This document shows, piece by piece, positions 11,297 to 22,219 of a stretch of DNA of 64,000 bases. The stretch comes from Ilex aquifolium (taxonomy: Eukaryota > Streptophyta > Magnoliopsida > Aquifoliales > Aquifoliaceae). Positions within the stretch are counted from its first letter, which is position 1, and each line of letters opens with the position of its first letter. The position numbers and the translations under genes were made by a program. The notes beneath the pieces were generated by a model, which did not search any database, was not told the DNA's origin, and saw only the letters and a program-made list of their open reading frames with translations. Location: assembly GCA_951799425.1 (NCBI GenBank), contig OX637392.1:53644093-53708092 (forward strand), read 5' to 3'.

Positions 11297-13633
11297 TTAC
11301 AATGGCTCGTTACAAGTCTTCTTATTATGACTACCTAAACGGCCACAACGGCCACAATGAATTTTCCTAACAAGCTCACGCCTAGACCTAAATCTACGCT
11401 TCCTTGGACGACCTGGTTGTTTTTTTGACAATGGTGGCAACATATCAACTTCAACCGCTGAAAAGTCAGGACGACCGAGTGTTGGAATTGGGTGTATAGG
11501 CTCAGAATAACACAATCTGTAAGTAGTAACCTGATAAAAGTAATCAACAAACTCATTGATGTTTCTTCCACTCTTTTGAATTGTAGCCACAACATGGGCA
11601 CATGGTAAACCGTTGATCTGCCATTGGTGGCATGAGCACGTGCAACTCTCAATGTCTACAGTCACTGAAGGATGTGAATTAACCTCGTAAACATGACTTG
11701 ATGACACCCTAACAAACCAGGAACGACACTCAGTGAAAGCAGCTTGAAGTTTGGTTTCAATATTTGGACAATTAATGTCGTTCCACTGTGACGATGCATT
11801 CAAGCGGCACCCCATTTGGTTCATGATCTGCCCCCTTATTGTGTCAATCATACTTGTGACAGATAGGTGACGTGACTTTGTGATCCAAGCATTGAATGAC
11901 TCCGCCGCATTTGAAGACATCTCCCCATAACGTCGCCCCTTAAAAAAAGCATTCGTCCATTTCTCAAATGGAAGGTTTTCCAGGAACTTATCAGCAATGG
12001 CTCGTCCTTCACTTCGAAACGCATCAAGCTTTTCATTGAAAAATGCCTCTGTTAGAGCATAAGCACACAATGTAAACAAAAAAATCATACGCTCGCGAAA
12101 CGCATGTGTAAAGCGACCCCCACTATACTTATCTCTCAGATTTGCTTTTAGGTGTTGTAGACAGAAAGAATGGTGCACCGTTGGGAACACCTTTGGCATT
12201 GCTTCCATTAAGCCAACGTTGCGATCAGACATAATGGTTAGTTCCCTAGTATTATCAACAATCTCAGCTAATTGCTCTAAAAATCAACGCCAATTACACT
12301 CATTCTCTGAATCAACAACAGCAAAAGCCAAGGGGAACAAACCTGCAATACATATACCGACCCAAACAGTAACATCAACAAATAGTAACATACAAGCAAA
12401 ATATTAAAATTTAACAGTAAAATAAAATCAGTAACACCAAATTAACCCAACAAAAAATTCACCTTGGTTGCCATCTTTTGCAGTTGCAGACAAAATAATG
12501 CTTTTATACCTACCCTTTAAAAATGTACCATCAATAAACAATATGGGTCGACAGTAGTTAAATCCATGTATACATGCCTTAAATGACATGAACAACCTAC
12601 TAAAACGCTGTGAGTCTGAATCACCTTCTAACACAAAATGACTACCTGGATTGCTTTCATTAGCAGCATGTACATACCACCGTAATTGCTGGTATGACAA
12701 CGAATGATCCCCAAACAGCATACCCCTTCCTTTTTCAACACTCATCCAAGCTTGATCATACGATATGGTCAGCCCATAATCTGTATGAAACATACTTTTC
12801 ACATCAACTGGTCGTGTGTCTGGTTTTTGTCGGACGTTATCAACAGTAAGACCTCCAACCAAATTAGAAGTCAATCTTTTGTTCTTTGTCGTACGTGCAG
12901 CCACACCACATGTGTGCTAATTGTTTAATTTCTTAATGTAAAACCATCCATTTATCCACTGGAGAGTAGCAACAACAAATCATTCACACCCAGCAGAATA
13001 TTTCATGACACATTCAGCCTTCACCCTTGTTTTTTCATTCTTCACATAATTAAACTGAAAACCAACCTCTATTGCATATTTGCATAAAGCATTCCGAAAC
13101 TCAACTACTCTTCCCTCAAACTTCTGACCAACCTCTACTATTTCATTCGACCATCCATCAGTCAACAAAACCTTCTCATTGTGAGAACAAAAACGAGGGA
13201 GAAGATCAACCTCGCAACCAACAGGGTCAACAATAAATTCAGAACTTTCCACCACTTCCCCACCCTCAAAATCACGAACCACATTCCCTTTAACAACAAC
13301 AGTAACTTCAACAAAATTCAACTGTACAGATCGTGCAATTAAAAACATGTTTCTCACATCATGATCATTTTGCAAAATGCAATTCGGATGTCCAGGAATA
13401 GCGTACGACAGTACAACACAATTAGAACTCAACCCATTCCAATTGTCACACACCCCAAGTAACACATCATCATATGTGGAATTCATTGTAATTCTTAGCA
13501 CAACAGTCTCAGAACAATACTTGCAAAAAACTAATATATTATCCCTCCATCTGTTAAAACCAAAGAAACCAATATAAAGGTAAAATGAAAATATGAAAAA
13601 AATTCTAATTTCATTATAACAGAACAGTAACAT
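11297..13633 (-). pseudogene. MULE transposase (mudrA-like), three nonsense mutations
   Basis: Reading right to left in one frame: an N-terminal region (13633-12980), a DDE catalytic core with FIDGTFLKG (first Asp) and TIMSDRNVG (second Asp), NAAESFNAW (probable Glu), a SWIM zinc finger (CSCHQWQINGLPCAH) and a C-terminal CX2CX5HX4C knuckle (CGRCGRLGSHNKKTC). One intron (12463-12343) joins KDGNQ to GLFPLAF in phase. The frame is broken by TGA at 12982-12980, TAG at 12919-12917 and TGA at 12286-12284. Each sits where a Trp or Gln codon would fit, so G-to-A or C-to-T change explains them. The start is uncertain: a 3' splice-like site (TTTTAACAG) precedes the conserved part, so a further upstream exon is possible. 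In full-length relatives this protein cuts and pastes elements with matching terminal repeats. Confidence 0.88.
12343..12463 (-). other. Intron of the MULE transposase gene
   Basis: 121 bp with donor CAAG|GTGAAT and acceptor TTGCAG|GT. Removing it gives the conserved junction DGNQGLFPLAFAVVDSEN. The position and phase make this intron convincing although the gene is dead. Confidence 0.8.
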
Positions 13634-14459
13634 GAGAAATATAACTTAAAACATAATTTAAAAAAAAAAAAAAAAAAACCAGTTGATGAACGTCACAATA
13701 CATTCAATGCATAGTAACATTGAATTTCATCAAGTACAAAGGAAAAACGAAAATTAATTAATAATAATTCCGGTAAATAACTTTCAAATGTATCTTCCTG
13801 TGAGAAATATCGAAATTCCGGCAATAAACTTTCATTATACGTAAATTGTGAAAGCATCAATGTTAATCATATTATGTACAGAAATAAAATTAAAATGAAA
13901 ATACATCAGAAAAATCCGAACCAGTAGATTAGACAGCAGTCACAGGAAAAATCGAACTCCCACTGGTATCCCTTCGAAACTCCTGCTGGTATCACCTTCG
14001 AAACTCCTACTGCTATCACCTTCGAAAATCCTACTGCTATCACCTTCGAAACTCCTGTCAAACACAATATGAAGTATCCGTGTGATATGGAGAAGCAGAG
14101 CAGCGGTTATTTCCTGGAAAGATTCAAAAACGTTAAAATTTTGTATAGCAGCCAACGATTTTTATGTGATTCAGATTTTGAATTTGAATTTTAATTGTTA
14201 ATGAAATCTTATTATCTGAATTTGAATTAAAATACCACAACTTTTGCCGTGATTCAAGCCTTAACCAATGATATATTCAGTTTCCATAAAAACTGAATTT
14301 TCTGTTGATATATATATATAGATATATCTCAAATGTAATACATGACTTTCCATAATTGACCATAATTAACACCGTTAAGGGTGTTTTAGGGATAAAAAAA
14401 AAAAAAGTGGACTTAACTCATTAGACATAATTTTAAAAATGGACTTAGCCCCTTATAAG
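13634..14459 (-). other. MULE right arm: upstream region of the transposase
   Basis: AT-rich region between the transposase frame and the terminal repeat. It holds a poly-A/T run near 13660, an AGTAACAT motif, a 24-bp tandem repeat (separate entry) and a short minus-strand frame over that repeat. TATATATATAGATATATC near 14311-14328 could serve as a TATA region for the minus-strand gene. Confidence 0.5.
13961..14060 (-). repeat. 24-bp tandem repeat, four units, in frame on minus strand
   Basis: Four units of the type ATCACCTTCGAAACTCCTGC(TGGT). On the minus strand they encode the 8-residue repeat SFEGDSSR in an open frame of 71 codons. It lies upstream of the transposase frame and might be part of a lost 5' exon or just a minisatellite. 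Confidence 0.7.
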
Positions 14460-14529
14460 TTTCCTTGTCGGACTTAAGTCCAAACAAGTCCATCTAGGGG
14501 GACTCACACCCAATTTTCACTTAATTGTA
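14460..14529. repeat. Right terminal end of the MULE and candidate target duplication
   Basis: The last bases, GGACTTAAGTCCAAACAAGT...CAATTTTCAC, match both ends of the 18313-19661 element. The nine bases after the terminus (14521-14529) would be one copy of the expected 9-bp target duplication; its partner is not in the window. Confidence 0.75.
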
Positions 14530-15396
14530 ATTTAAATTGGGCCAAAAAATTTGGTTTAAAGGATCCAATCTAATGACAATTCTTACAAGGCTTAGACTAA
14601 AACAAAGGCTCAATTGACATCTCTCTCTCTCACTTTTTTCAACGGTTAAAACTTAAAAAACTTGAAAGTTCTAAAAAAGACAAAAAATAATTTTTCACAA
14701 TTAAAGCCTAAAAGTCTTCTCTCTATCTCTCTCTCTCCAAGTAAAAAAAGTTCATATAGCATAATTATGTATCTCTCTCTTACCACCTAGATTAAATTGA
14801 AAAGGTACATATTTGTTTAATTAGTAATTTAATTTTTTTAATATTTTTATTGATAGGATTAATTTAATGCAATTATTCTTTTTTATTGTGAAAGTTTGAA
14901 ATAGTAGATGATTTGGGAGGCGAACAAATCGTCAATTCAAAGTTTATACAATTTTTATTTATCAGGTAATGTTGTGTTTAATTCTTATTGACTTTTATAA
15001 GATATTAGATTGTTCTCTTAGTATGATTATTTGTTATTTTAAAATATATTTTACTCACAAGAATTCTTAGTTTGAAATATGTCAAGTTTTTTCAAAATTA
15101 AACTCATAAAATTCTACTTACGATCAACTATAGCACAAGAAAGATTGAATGGATTAGTCATATTATCCATAGAAAAAATATACTAGCAAAACTCAAATAT
15201 AAAAATTTGATTACTAATTTTGAATAAGAAAAAATGAAAAAATAAATTTTAAATAAAATTTTAATCATACAATATATTTTTTTTGATAAATTTTGACAGG
15301 CCCCTATTTAACACTTTCGCTTAAGGCCCCAGTGTTCATTGGGCCAGCCCATCCCCCTCCCCTTCCCCCTCCCAAAAAATAATAATAATAAATAAA
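14530..15396. other. AT-rich spacer with a MITE end
   Basis: No supported reading frame. CT-rich runs near 14620 and 14720. At 15290-15352 the sequence TTTCGCTTAAGGCCCCAGTG...GGGCCAGCCC resembles the right end of the hAT MITE family annotated at 43129, so a decayed or truncated member is likely. Confidence 0.5.
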
Positions 15397-15397
15397 G

Positions 15398-16137
15398 GGC
15401 ATACAAAAGAATAAAATCTTCATGTAATATAACCCTAATTTTACAAGCTTCACCTTTAGAAATTGACCAGGATATAGGGGCATCCTAATTAATGAGGAGA
15501 GCCCACTCAAGCCTAATTCGTGAGTTCGGTCCAGTCCAAGGTCCAAGGAGTCCAAGAAGATTAGAGAACGCGGGGAGTAATCATCGGGATAGTCACCCTC
15601 GAAGATCGTGACAATCTTTAATTGTATTTATCTTAGTGACTATCTTCCCCAAAGGATTAGTACATTTGCTCTCACGTTACCGCCTCAACCAAGGCTCTGT
15701 GCCTATAAATTGTAAGTTCTCTCCATTGAGAGGGGCATCTCTACATCTCTGTACACACCCTTCACGTAGTTTTTCTCTCTCCTAACTATTGTACCTCTCC
15801 TGGAGCTAACCATTGCTCTCTCTATCATCTTACTTTATTAATAAAGGTTTTCTGGCCATTGTTGCCCTTTTTTGGAGTGGAGTAGGTCACTCAGACCGAA
15901 CCACTATATATCTGTGTGTTGACTCGATATTTACCTTTTCGCCATTGATTTTTTTATTAATTGTCTCGTTAATTTCTTATATCATATACTTGACTGTTGA
16001 TTGTGCATAAACCTGTTTTGTGCATCATCAGGTCATACAAAAAAATAAGGTCATACAAAAAAATAAAGTCTTCATGTAATATAACCCTGATTTTACAGGC
16101 TTCACCTTTAGAAATTGACCAGGATATAGGGGCATCT
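15398..16137. repeat. About 90-bp direct repeats flanking a solo LTR
   Basis: About 90 bp beginning CATACAAAAGAATAAA and ending GATATAGGGGCATC (15401-15485) recurs at 16054-16136 with a few changes. A shorter duplicated head (GGTCATACAAAAAAATAA) lies at 16031-16048. The pair brackets the solo LTR, which has no simple 5-bp target duplication here. This points to a local duplication or repair event rather than a plain insertion. Confidence 0.7.
15493..16030 (+). mobile_element. Solo LTR, family A, copy 1
   Basis: 538 bp from TGAGGAG to GTGCATCATCA. It aligns with 53338-53883 through shared blocks: CCTATAAATT, the poly-CT tract, AATAAAG followed by a conserved GCCATTGTTGCC, and the end GATTGTGCATAAA...TCATCA. 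The promoter-like TATA and AATAAA order fits an LTR read on plus. No coding sequence. Confidence 0.75.
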
Positions 16138-16479
16138 AATGGTGGAAAGAAAGAAAAAATATGTCTAAGAAAAATGCTATGCTCTAAAAGATGGGAAAGA
16201 GAAATGCTATGGTCGGGGGCACAAAAATAGAAAGAGAAATGTGTGTGTTTGTGTGTTTGAGAGAGAGGGAGAGAGAGAGAGAGACTTACCAAAAAATAGA
16301 GGAGAGATAAGAGAGAGGAACTGCCTGATTTAGATTGGCCGAGGACCAGTCATCAAGGGTAGGCATTGTTCACAAAAAGCACAAGAATATATTTGAACAA
16401 TCAGAGTGGATGCATCTTCATCACAATTGGTAATAGTCCATTTCGTACGATAATCGGCATCCTAAGTTGATATCTCTAA
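16138..16479. other. Unassigned spacer
   Basis: GA-rich microsatellite around 16258-16283. The stretch from about 16340 to 16450 (AGTCATCAAGGGTAGGCATT... CATCTTCATCACAAT) is repeated at about 41928-42035, marking a duplicated boundary. No gene is seen. Confidence 0.5.
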
Positions 16480-16949
16480 GGGGGTGCTTGTTTGCTTGGA
16501 TAAAGGTAGATAAAAAGTGGGGATTTAGTTAAAGTATCCAAGAGTCCCACATTTCCTAAATTTGCCTAAGGTATTTAACGTATAGGGAATAACTAATTTG
16601 GGTTATCTAGTACCCGACATCTACAACACCCCATTACCCACATATGTGTGATAATTTTAACCAACCAGGAGCGTGGGATAGAAAATGAGCTGAAATGTAA
16701 CTAATAGGATGGTGATGCAAAATGACATGCTTGACCCTGACATAAGCTTGGATTGACTTAAATTAATGGGCATCATGGTAAATTAGAGTCAAATTAATGT
16801 GGCTTCAGCAATCATTCAAGTGGATTAGTGCAAGGGCCCACACTTCAATATTTTCCCAATTAGTCCGCCTTCAACTGGATTAGGCTGGATAAGATTGGAC
16901 TTCAAATATCAATCCAGCCCAATCCCAATTATCTAGCCGAAACATGTCC
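16480..16949. mobile_element. PIF/Harbinger (Tourist-like) MITE
   Basis: Ends GGGGGTGCTTGTTTG and, in reverse complement, GGACATGTTTCGG, both leading into GATAA, with TAA on both sides (16477-16479 and 16950-16952) as the 3-bp target duplication. 470 bp, non-coding. The paralogous block at 56406 starts inside this element. Confidence 0.65.
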
Positions 16950-16968
16950 TAAGACCATTTGTTGTTGG

Positions 16969-17755
16969 TAGGGGTATCCATGGGCCGAGTTATTCACGAG
17001 TCTTGTTACCTATTCTGAAAAATAGGTTTGAAATTTGATAAGTCCGATAGTTTACCCGTCTAAGCCGAGCCCAATATCCTTAAAAATAGGGCTTCAGTTT
17101 GCCCCCAAAATCATTACCCGGGCCGAAATCCGGCCTAATAGCCCGCCCTAAAAAACTGGTTAAAACTCGGCTCAAGAACCTGCGTGTCTAGTCCAGCCCA
17201 CCCAGCCTTCCTTTGAAAAAAAATTAGACTGTTAGACCATTGAATTTAAAACTTTGAAATAAGTTCTCTAATATCGGAATTTGAAGTTTTAGAAATTTAG
17301 ATACTATAAATAATGTATTATTTTCTTTTCTATGTATTAAGCAACCACGTTTTAAAAGGTAGAGTTGTGTAAATGATAGATAGATGGGTAGGTGCCTATC
17401 TAATTGGAATGTGCTCCTTCTATTGTGATGCAATTCCTTCCCTATTCATAAATAAAATTATTCATTATTTATTTTTTGTCCATTTAACTCTACTTTTAAT
17501 TCAAAAATATAATTTACAAAAATATTAAGTTATAAAAATATTTATTATTTTTAAATGAAGTAGTATATAAAAAAAGTCTGCTAGTAGGCCCGCTCAGAAG
17601 ATCCGCCCAGAAGATCAGCCTACTCCTACCTAAAATGCGGCCCGCCCCGGCCTGCCCAATATCTCACATAGGTAAGAGTTTGAGCCTACTCTACTCAAGC
17701 CTAGCCCAAAAAAAAATTTGCAAGCCTAGTCCAACCCAACTCATGGACACCCATA
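16969..17755. mobile_element. Non-autonomous hAT-like element, copy 1
   Basis: Inverted ends TAGGGGTATCCATGGG and TATGGGTGTCCATGAG (reverse complement), flanked by 8-bp repeats GTTGTTGG / ATTGTTGG. 787 bp, no transposase. An orthologous copy is at 56542-57323 with the same flanks, so it predates the segmental duplication. Confidence 0.75.
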
Positions 17756-18312
17756 ATTGTTGGACTCAAAGTTAGATTGTAGTATTGAAAGAGAAGAAGT
17801 GACTTTTTATTTTATTGTGTAAAGACATTTTATACTAGAAGTTTATCAAACTTTTAAAGGTTTTATATATATACAATTGCACTTTTAAAAGAATTATGTG
17901 CTACTACATTTTCTATAGTTTTTTAGGTCCTAATATCACTTATTGCATCATTATATCAATAAATTATGTCAATTTTTTTAGTCTCAACAATATTACTCTT
18001 CCATAAATGTTGGACTTAACTTTCACATTGCTATTCGGACATAAAAAATTGCCCAAATTTGATGACATAATGATGTGTTTAATGATAGCGTCTCAATGAA
18101 TAAGGCCAAAAGTTTCTGTCACAACACTACTATTACACTATGTCACTATCACATAATTAAATCAGCAAATTAGACTGATTTGCAGTCGAATTGATTGGCA
18201 TAGTGTTTTTTTTTTCTTTTTTAGTATAGTGGTGGTTTATAATTATAGTCCATAGTTGATGCGGAGGATTCAAATCTTGGACTTCATGGATTATAGTAAG
18301 AGATAAGAAATT
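17756..18312. other. Duplicated spacer, no gene seen
   Basis: Aligns with the block ending at 58896 (shared TTAACTTTCACATTGCTATT at about 18010 and 58596). AT-rich, no supported coding or RNA gene. Confidence 0.5.
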
Positions 18313-18566
18313 GTGAAAATTGGAAGTGAGTCCCCCTAGATGTACTTGATTGGAGATAAGTCCTTCAATGAAACTTATAAAAGGCTAAGTTCATGTTTAA
18401 AATTATATGCAATCACTTAAGTCCACTTTTTTTTATCTCAAAAATACCCTTCCTTGAAAGGAAGTTAAATTAATTTCCTATTTTGGAAATTGTTATCACT
18501 TAATTCAATGTCAATTAAAATATGCCAATAAAATCTCCATCATAAATTTAAAATTCAAATTCAAAG

Positions 18567-18656
<90 letters not shown>

Positions 18657-18898
18657 AATTCAAAACTCTCCCTCTCTATATATATGTGTGTGTGTGTGTA
18701 CGTTGAGTTGTTATGGAGATGATGCAAATATAGTGGTGGCGGTGGTGTAGAGTAAAAAGGAGCTATCGAAGTGGAACTTGAATGGTGGTGATGGTGGTGA
18801 GCGTTGTTGTGGACGTGATGACAACGTGATGGTTGGCGTTGCTCGGGAGGTGACGATTGTGCGATGGTGGCAGTGCTATGGTGAGAAAAGTGGTAGCC

Positions 18899-18968
<70 letters not shown>

Positions 18969-19661
18969 ATTCATGTTACTGCTTTTGTTGAGTATGTTAC
19001 TGTTCATGTTACTATTATTTTGAGCATGTTACTGTTTTTGTTGAGTATGTTACTACTATTATTTTACTAAATATTAATATTCAATGTTACTATTTTTTGT
19101 GTTTGAATGATACTATTTTTAGCGTTTGAATTTGAGAGAAATAATTATTGTTAAGTATGTTACAGTTTTTGTTAAGCATGTTATTTTTTTTGTTGAACAT
19201 GTTACTGTTATTATTTTTTAAAAATATTAATATTGAATGTTTCAATTTTTTTTATGTTTAAATGTTACTATTTTTTTGTGTTTTAATGTATTATTTTTTG
19301 TGTCAAAATGATAACTTTTTTTTGTATTTGAATGTTACTATTTTTTATTTTTAATGTTACTATATATATATATACACCTAACCTATATATGGATATAGAT
19401 AGATAAGAGAGAGAATTTTTTTTAATGTTAGTCAAACTCTTAACCTATATATGGATATAGATAGATATGAGAGAGAAACGATTTTAATGTTAGTCAAACT
19501 CCTAAAATTTAAGAGTTTTTAATTTTTAGTTTTATTTCACTTCTAAAAGGAAGGGATAGTATGGTAAAATTAACAAAAAACGGATTTCATAACAAATAAG
19601 TTTCTTTGACGGACTTAAGTCCAAACAAGTCCATATAGGGGGACCGGCCTCCAAATTTCCC
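18313..19661. mobile_element. Non-autonomous MULE derivative of the Ulp1-MULE family
   Basis: 1349 bp with long terminal inverted repeats: left GTGAAAATTGGAAGTGAGTC, right (reverse complement) GGGAAATTTGGAGGCCGGTC, then both continue as CCCCTA.ATG.ACTTG. Flanks TAAGAAATT (18304-18312) and TAAAAAAGT (19662-19670) are a decayed 9-bp target duplication. The paralogous locus at 58896 has the empty site TAAGAAATTCATTTC. Inside are (CT)n, (AT)n and many ATGTTACT repeats, the same motif as in the large MULE. No transposase. Confidence 0.88.
18568..18656. repeat. (CT)n-(AT)n microsatellite
   Basis: Compound dinucleotide run inside the MULE derivative. A second pure (AT)n run is at 18901-18964. Confidence 0.9.
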
Positions 19662-19762
19662 TAAAAAAGTCATTTCAAAAAGCAAAGCCTCAAGGGGCAG
19701 TGGTTTTATTTGGTTATCACACACTCCATGTAAGATGAAAAATAAAGTGTAGTCCTTAGAAG

Positions 19763-19878
19763 ATTCTAAGGGTACTTTAAGAAATCTGAATACTTCGAGA
19801 ATTTATTGATATGTAATTATAAAGAGAATAAATTTTTTATAGTTAGTCTATAAACCAATCATTTACGGGCAGTTAATA
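19763..19878. repeat. Extra copy of the right flank of the Harbinger insertion
   Basis: TAAGGGTACTTTAAG...GTTAATAA duplicates 21233-21266 plus 22023-22107, the sequence to the right of the Harbinger element, but without the hAT insertion at 21267. It now abuts the truncated transposase. The pattern needs a local tandem duplication with loss of the element's left part. Confidence 0.75.
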
Positions 19879-21232
19879 AAAATGTGACATATATAAGTGT
19901 TTATGTGCCAACTGAGGACAAGCCTAGGTATCGATCCCGGACAAGAGATATTGCTACTAATGCCTTAGGAGTATGCTCACAAGACATGAGCTTCATTTAT
20001 GTATTACCTGGTTGGGAAGGGTCAGCGGCAGATGGTAGGGTGCTTAGAGATGCAATGATTAGAAGGAATGGGTTGGTGGTGAATCGTGGTACCTATTACC
20101 TTGTGGATGGGGGATATACCAACGGCGAGGGGTTTCTTGCTCCATTTAGAGGTCAAAGGTATCACTTAAAAGAATGGAGAGATGGTCACCAACCTAGGAC
20201 ACCTGAAGAGTTCTTTAATATGAAGGATTCTTCTACTAGAAATATAATTGAAAGATGTTTTGGGCTGCTGAAGAAGCGTTGGGCTATTTTAAGAAGCCCG
20301 TCTTTCTATCCCATCAAAATACAGAACCGTATAATAATAGTTTGTTGTTTGCTTCACAACTACATCAGGGATCAGATGCCAATAGACCTAATCGAGGCGG
20401 AGGTAGATGCAGCAGGTCTCGTGGTGAAAAATGATGCATATGATGATCGTATTACGACGGTTGAAACATCCAACGAGTGGTCAACATTTAGATTGAATTT
20501 GGCAAATAAAATGTTTAATGAGTGGAGAGCAAGTAGACAAAGAGTGTAATTTGGGAATGATTTTGTTTCTTGGAACTCTACCTCCAATGCTATTGAGATG
20601 AAATGAATGGAATTTAAGAATTTCTTTTTTTATTCAACTTGTTTTTGTTTTCTGTATACTGTTGATTATTTTTTGGACTTGCTTTTCGTCGATTTATTTT
20701 TTGGTTCAACCTACATGTTCGGATGAGATTCCTAGTTGTCTTGATAGTTTTTTTTTTGGATTGGCACATGTGCTCTATTGAATTCATAATGAACTATAGT
20801 TGTTCATTTGAAATGAATGACCAATTTTGAATAGTTTTTGATTTTGATTTCTTTTGTGAACCTATTTTTGAAGGAATTTGTTTTCTAATTTTTTAAATTT
20901 TATAGGTATTTTTTTTCAATGGATTCTCATTTTTTTTAATTATAAATTTTTTTACACAATTTTTAAAGGCAATCGAAATCATAAAAAAAAAAAAAATTAT
21001 TAATTATTTTTTAGTCACTATGAATATTTTGGTTAAAGTTTATTCCATTCCAATGAAAAAATTGTTTTATCCAAACATAAGAATGAAATAAACATTCCAT
21101 TCCAGCACTTAATTCTAAACAACTGCCAAACATTGGAATGGTAATGCGCATTCCATTCCATTTCCAAGTTCATTCCATTCCCAAACTCATTCCATTCCTA
21201 CTGAAAAACATTACCGCGTACCAAATGCAGCG
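19879..21232 (+). mobile_element. 5'-truncated PIF/Harbinger element
   Basis: Starts abruptly inside the transposase gene and ends GCGTACCAAATGCAGCG, followed by TAA (21233-21235), a typical 3-bp Harbinger target. The left terminus is missing. The region between the stop codon and the right end is AT-rich with CATTCCATTCC runs. Confidence 0.75.
19884..20549 (+). pseudogene. Harbinger transposase, C-terminal part (HARBI1/DDE_4 type)
   Basis: About 220 residues are open to a TAA. Recognisable family blocks are NALGVCSQDMSFIYVLPGWEGSA (20 kept here as NALGVCSQDM and IYVLPGWEGSA), RGTYYLVDGGY containing the second catalytic Asp, and NIIERCFGLLKKRWAIL with the catalytic Glu. The N-terminal domain and the first Asp (normally a DGTHI-like motif) are absent, because the sequence begins just after that point at 19879. 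The first listed codon is GTG, not a start. It cannot encode an active transposase. The companion Myb-like protein of the family is not present. Confidence 0.85.
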
Positions 21233-21266
21233 TAAGGGTACTTTAAGAAATCTGAATACTTCGAGA

Positions 21267-22022
21267 TAGGAATGGTAGTGAATCGGGTAAAAATGGGTAT
21301 TCGTCCAAACCCGTCTCGGTCGGATCGGGAATGGACCATATGTATTGGACGATAGACGTATACGGGAATACCCATATAAACCCGTGCGGGGATGAAGGTA
21401 GGGATGGACTGACACTTATCCCCGCCCTGCTTTACCGGATATATATATATACATACATACATTAAGCTGTGAATACAAACCTACATATTATTGAATGATT
21501 TTTCTTTTGAAAATTGTTTTGTTTATTGATTTTTTTTCATGGTTTTGGCTTGTAAAAATTTAAATCTTTGTATTTTTATATTGTTTTATGTTAGATTATG
21601 TTATGTTACATTATGTTATGTTATGCTACATGATATTGTGTTGGATTTACAAGGAGACAAGCTTTTAATTATTTTATGTTGTAGACAAGATTTTAATTAT
21701 ATTATGTTGTAAATGACAAACTTTTAATTATGTTATGATATTCTTAATTATGTTGAATTATTTAGAATGTTAGATTTATTTAGAATTTTGAATTAAGTTG
21801 GCTTGGACTTAGGTTTGGGCTTGGACGGGTAAGGTGGACGAGGGTGGGACGGAGGTGAAGGCGGGAAACGGGGCGGGGATTACAAATTTACCCGCGGACG
21901 GGGATGAAGATGAAAACTATATCCGTTAACGGGGGTGGACTGGGGATGGCCGAAATTTTTTTAAGTGGGTACGGAGATCGAGACTACACCCCCGCCCCCG
22001 CTTCGGTCCACTGCCATCCCTA
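21267..22022. mobile_element. Non-autonomous hAT-like element with TAGGRATGGYAGTG ends
   Basis: 756 bp. Left end TAGGAATGGTAGTG, right end (reverse complement) TAGGGATGGCAGTGG. 8-bp target duplication CTTCGAGA (21259-21266) / CTTTGAGA (22023-22030). Interior has GC-rich ACGGG/CGGGG runs near both ends, a common look for this plant family. No transposase. Confidence 0.8.
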
Positions 22023-22219
22023 CTTTGAGAATTTATTGATATGTAATTATAAAGAGAATAAATTTTTTATAAGTAGTCTATAAACCAATCATTTACAGGT
22101 AGTTAATAATTTGATATTTTATTTATTTACTTTTTTTTTTTTACATAAATACACAAGTCAATGTTCAGTAACTTTACCCTTATTACTTACCTTGGGTCAT
22201 AATATGGTTAAACTAAATG

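Larger units (their letters stand above)
7680..14520. mobile_element. Large Mutator-like element carrying an Ulp1 protease gene (left end missing)
   Basis: It contains an Ulp1-type protease gene on plus and a MULE transposase on minus, arranged convergently. The right terminus is at 14520 (CAATTTTCAC). Its reverse complement, GTGAAAATTGGGTGTGAGTC, matches the left end of the 1.35-kb MULE derivative at 18313. A terminal inverted repeat of about 140 bp can be followed inward to about 14380. The left end is cut off by the LTR element at 7679 and probably lies outside the window. Ulp1-bearing MULEs are a known plant class (KI/Kaonashi type). Non-coding parts are studded with GTTACT/AGTAAC motifs. 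Confidence 0.85.

Noticed and set aside
18778..19023. 81-codon frame
   Set aside because: Half of it is an (AT)n run read as Ile-Tyr; lies inside a MITE-like MULE derivative.
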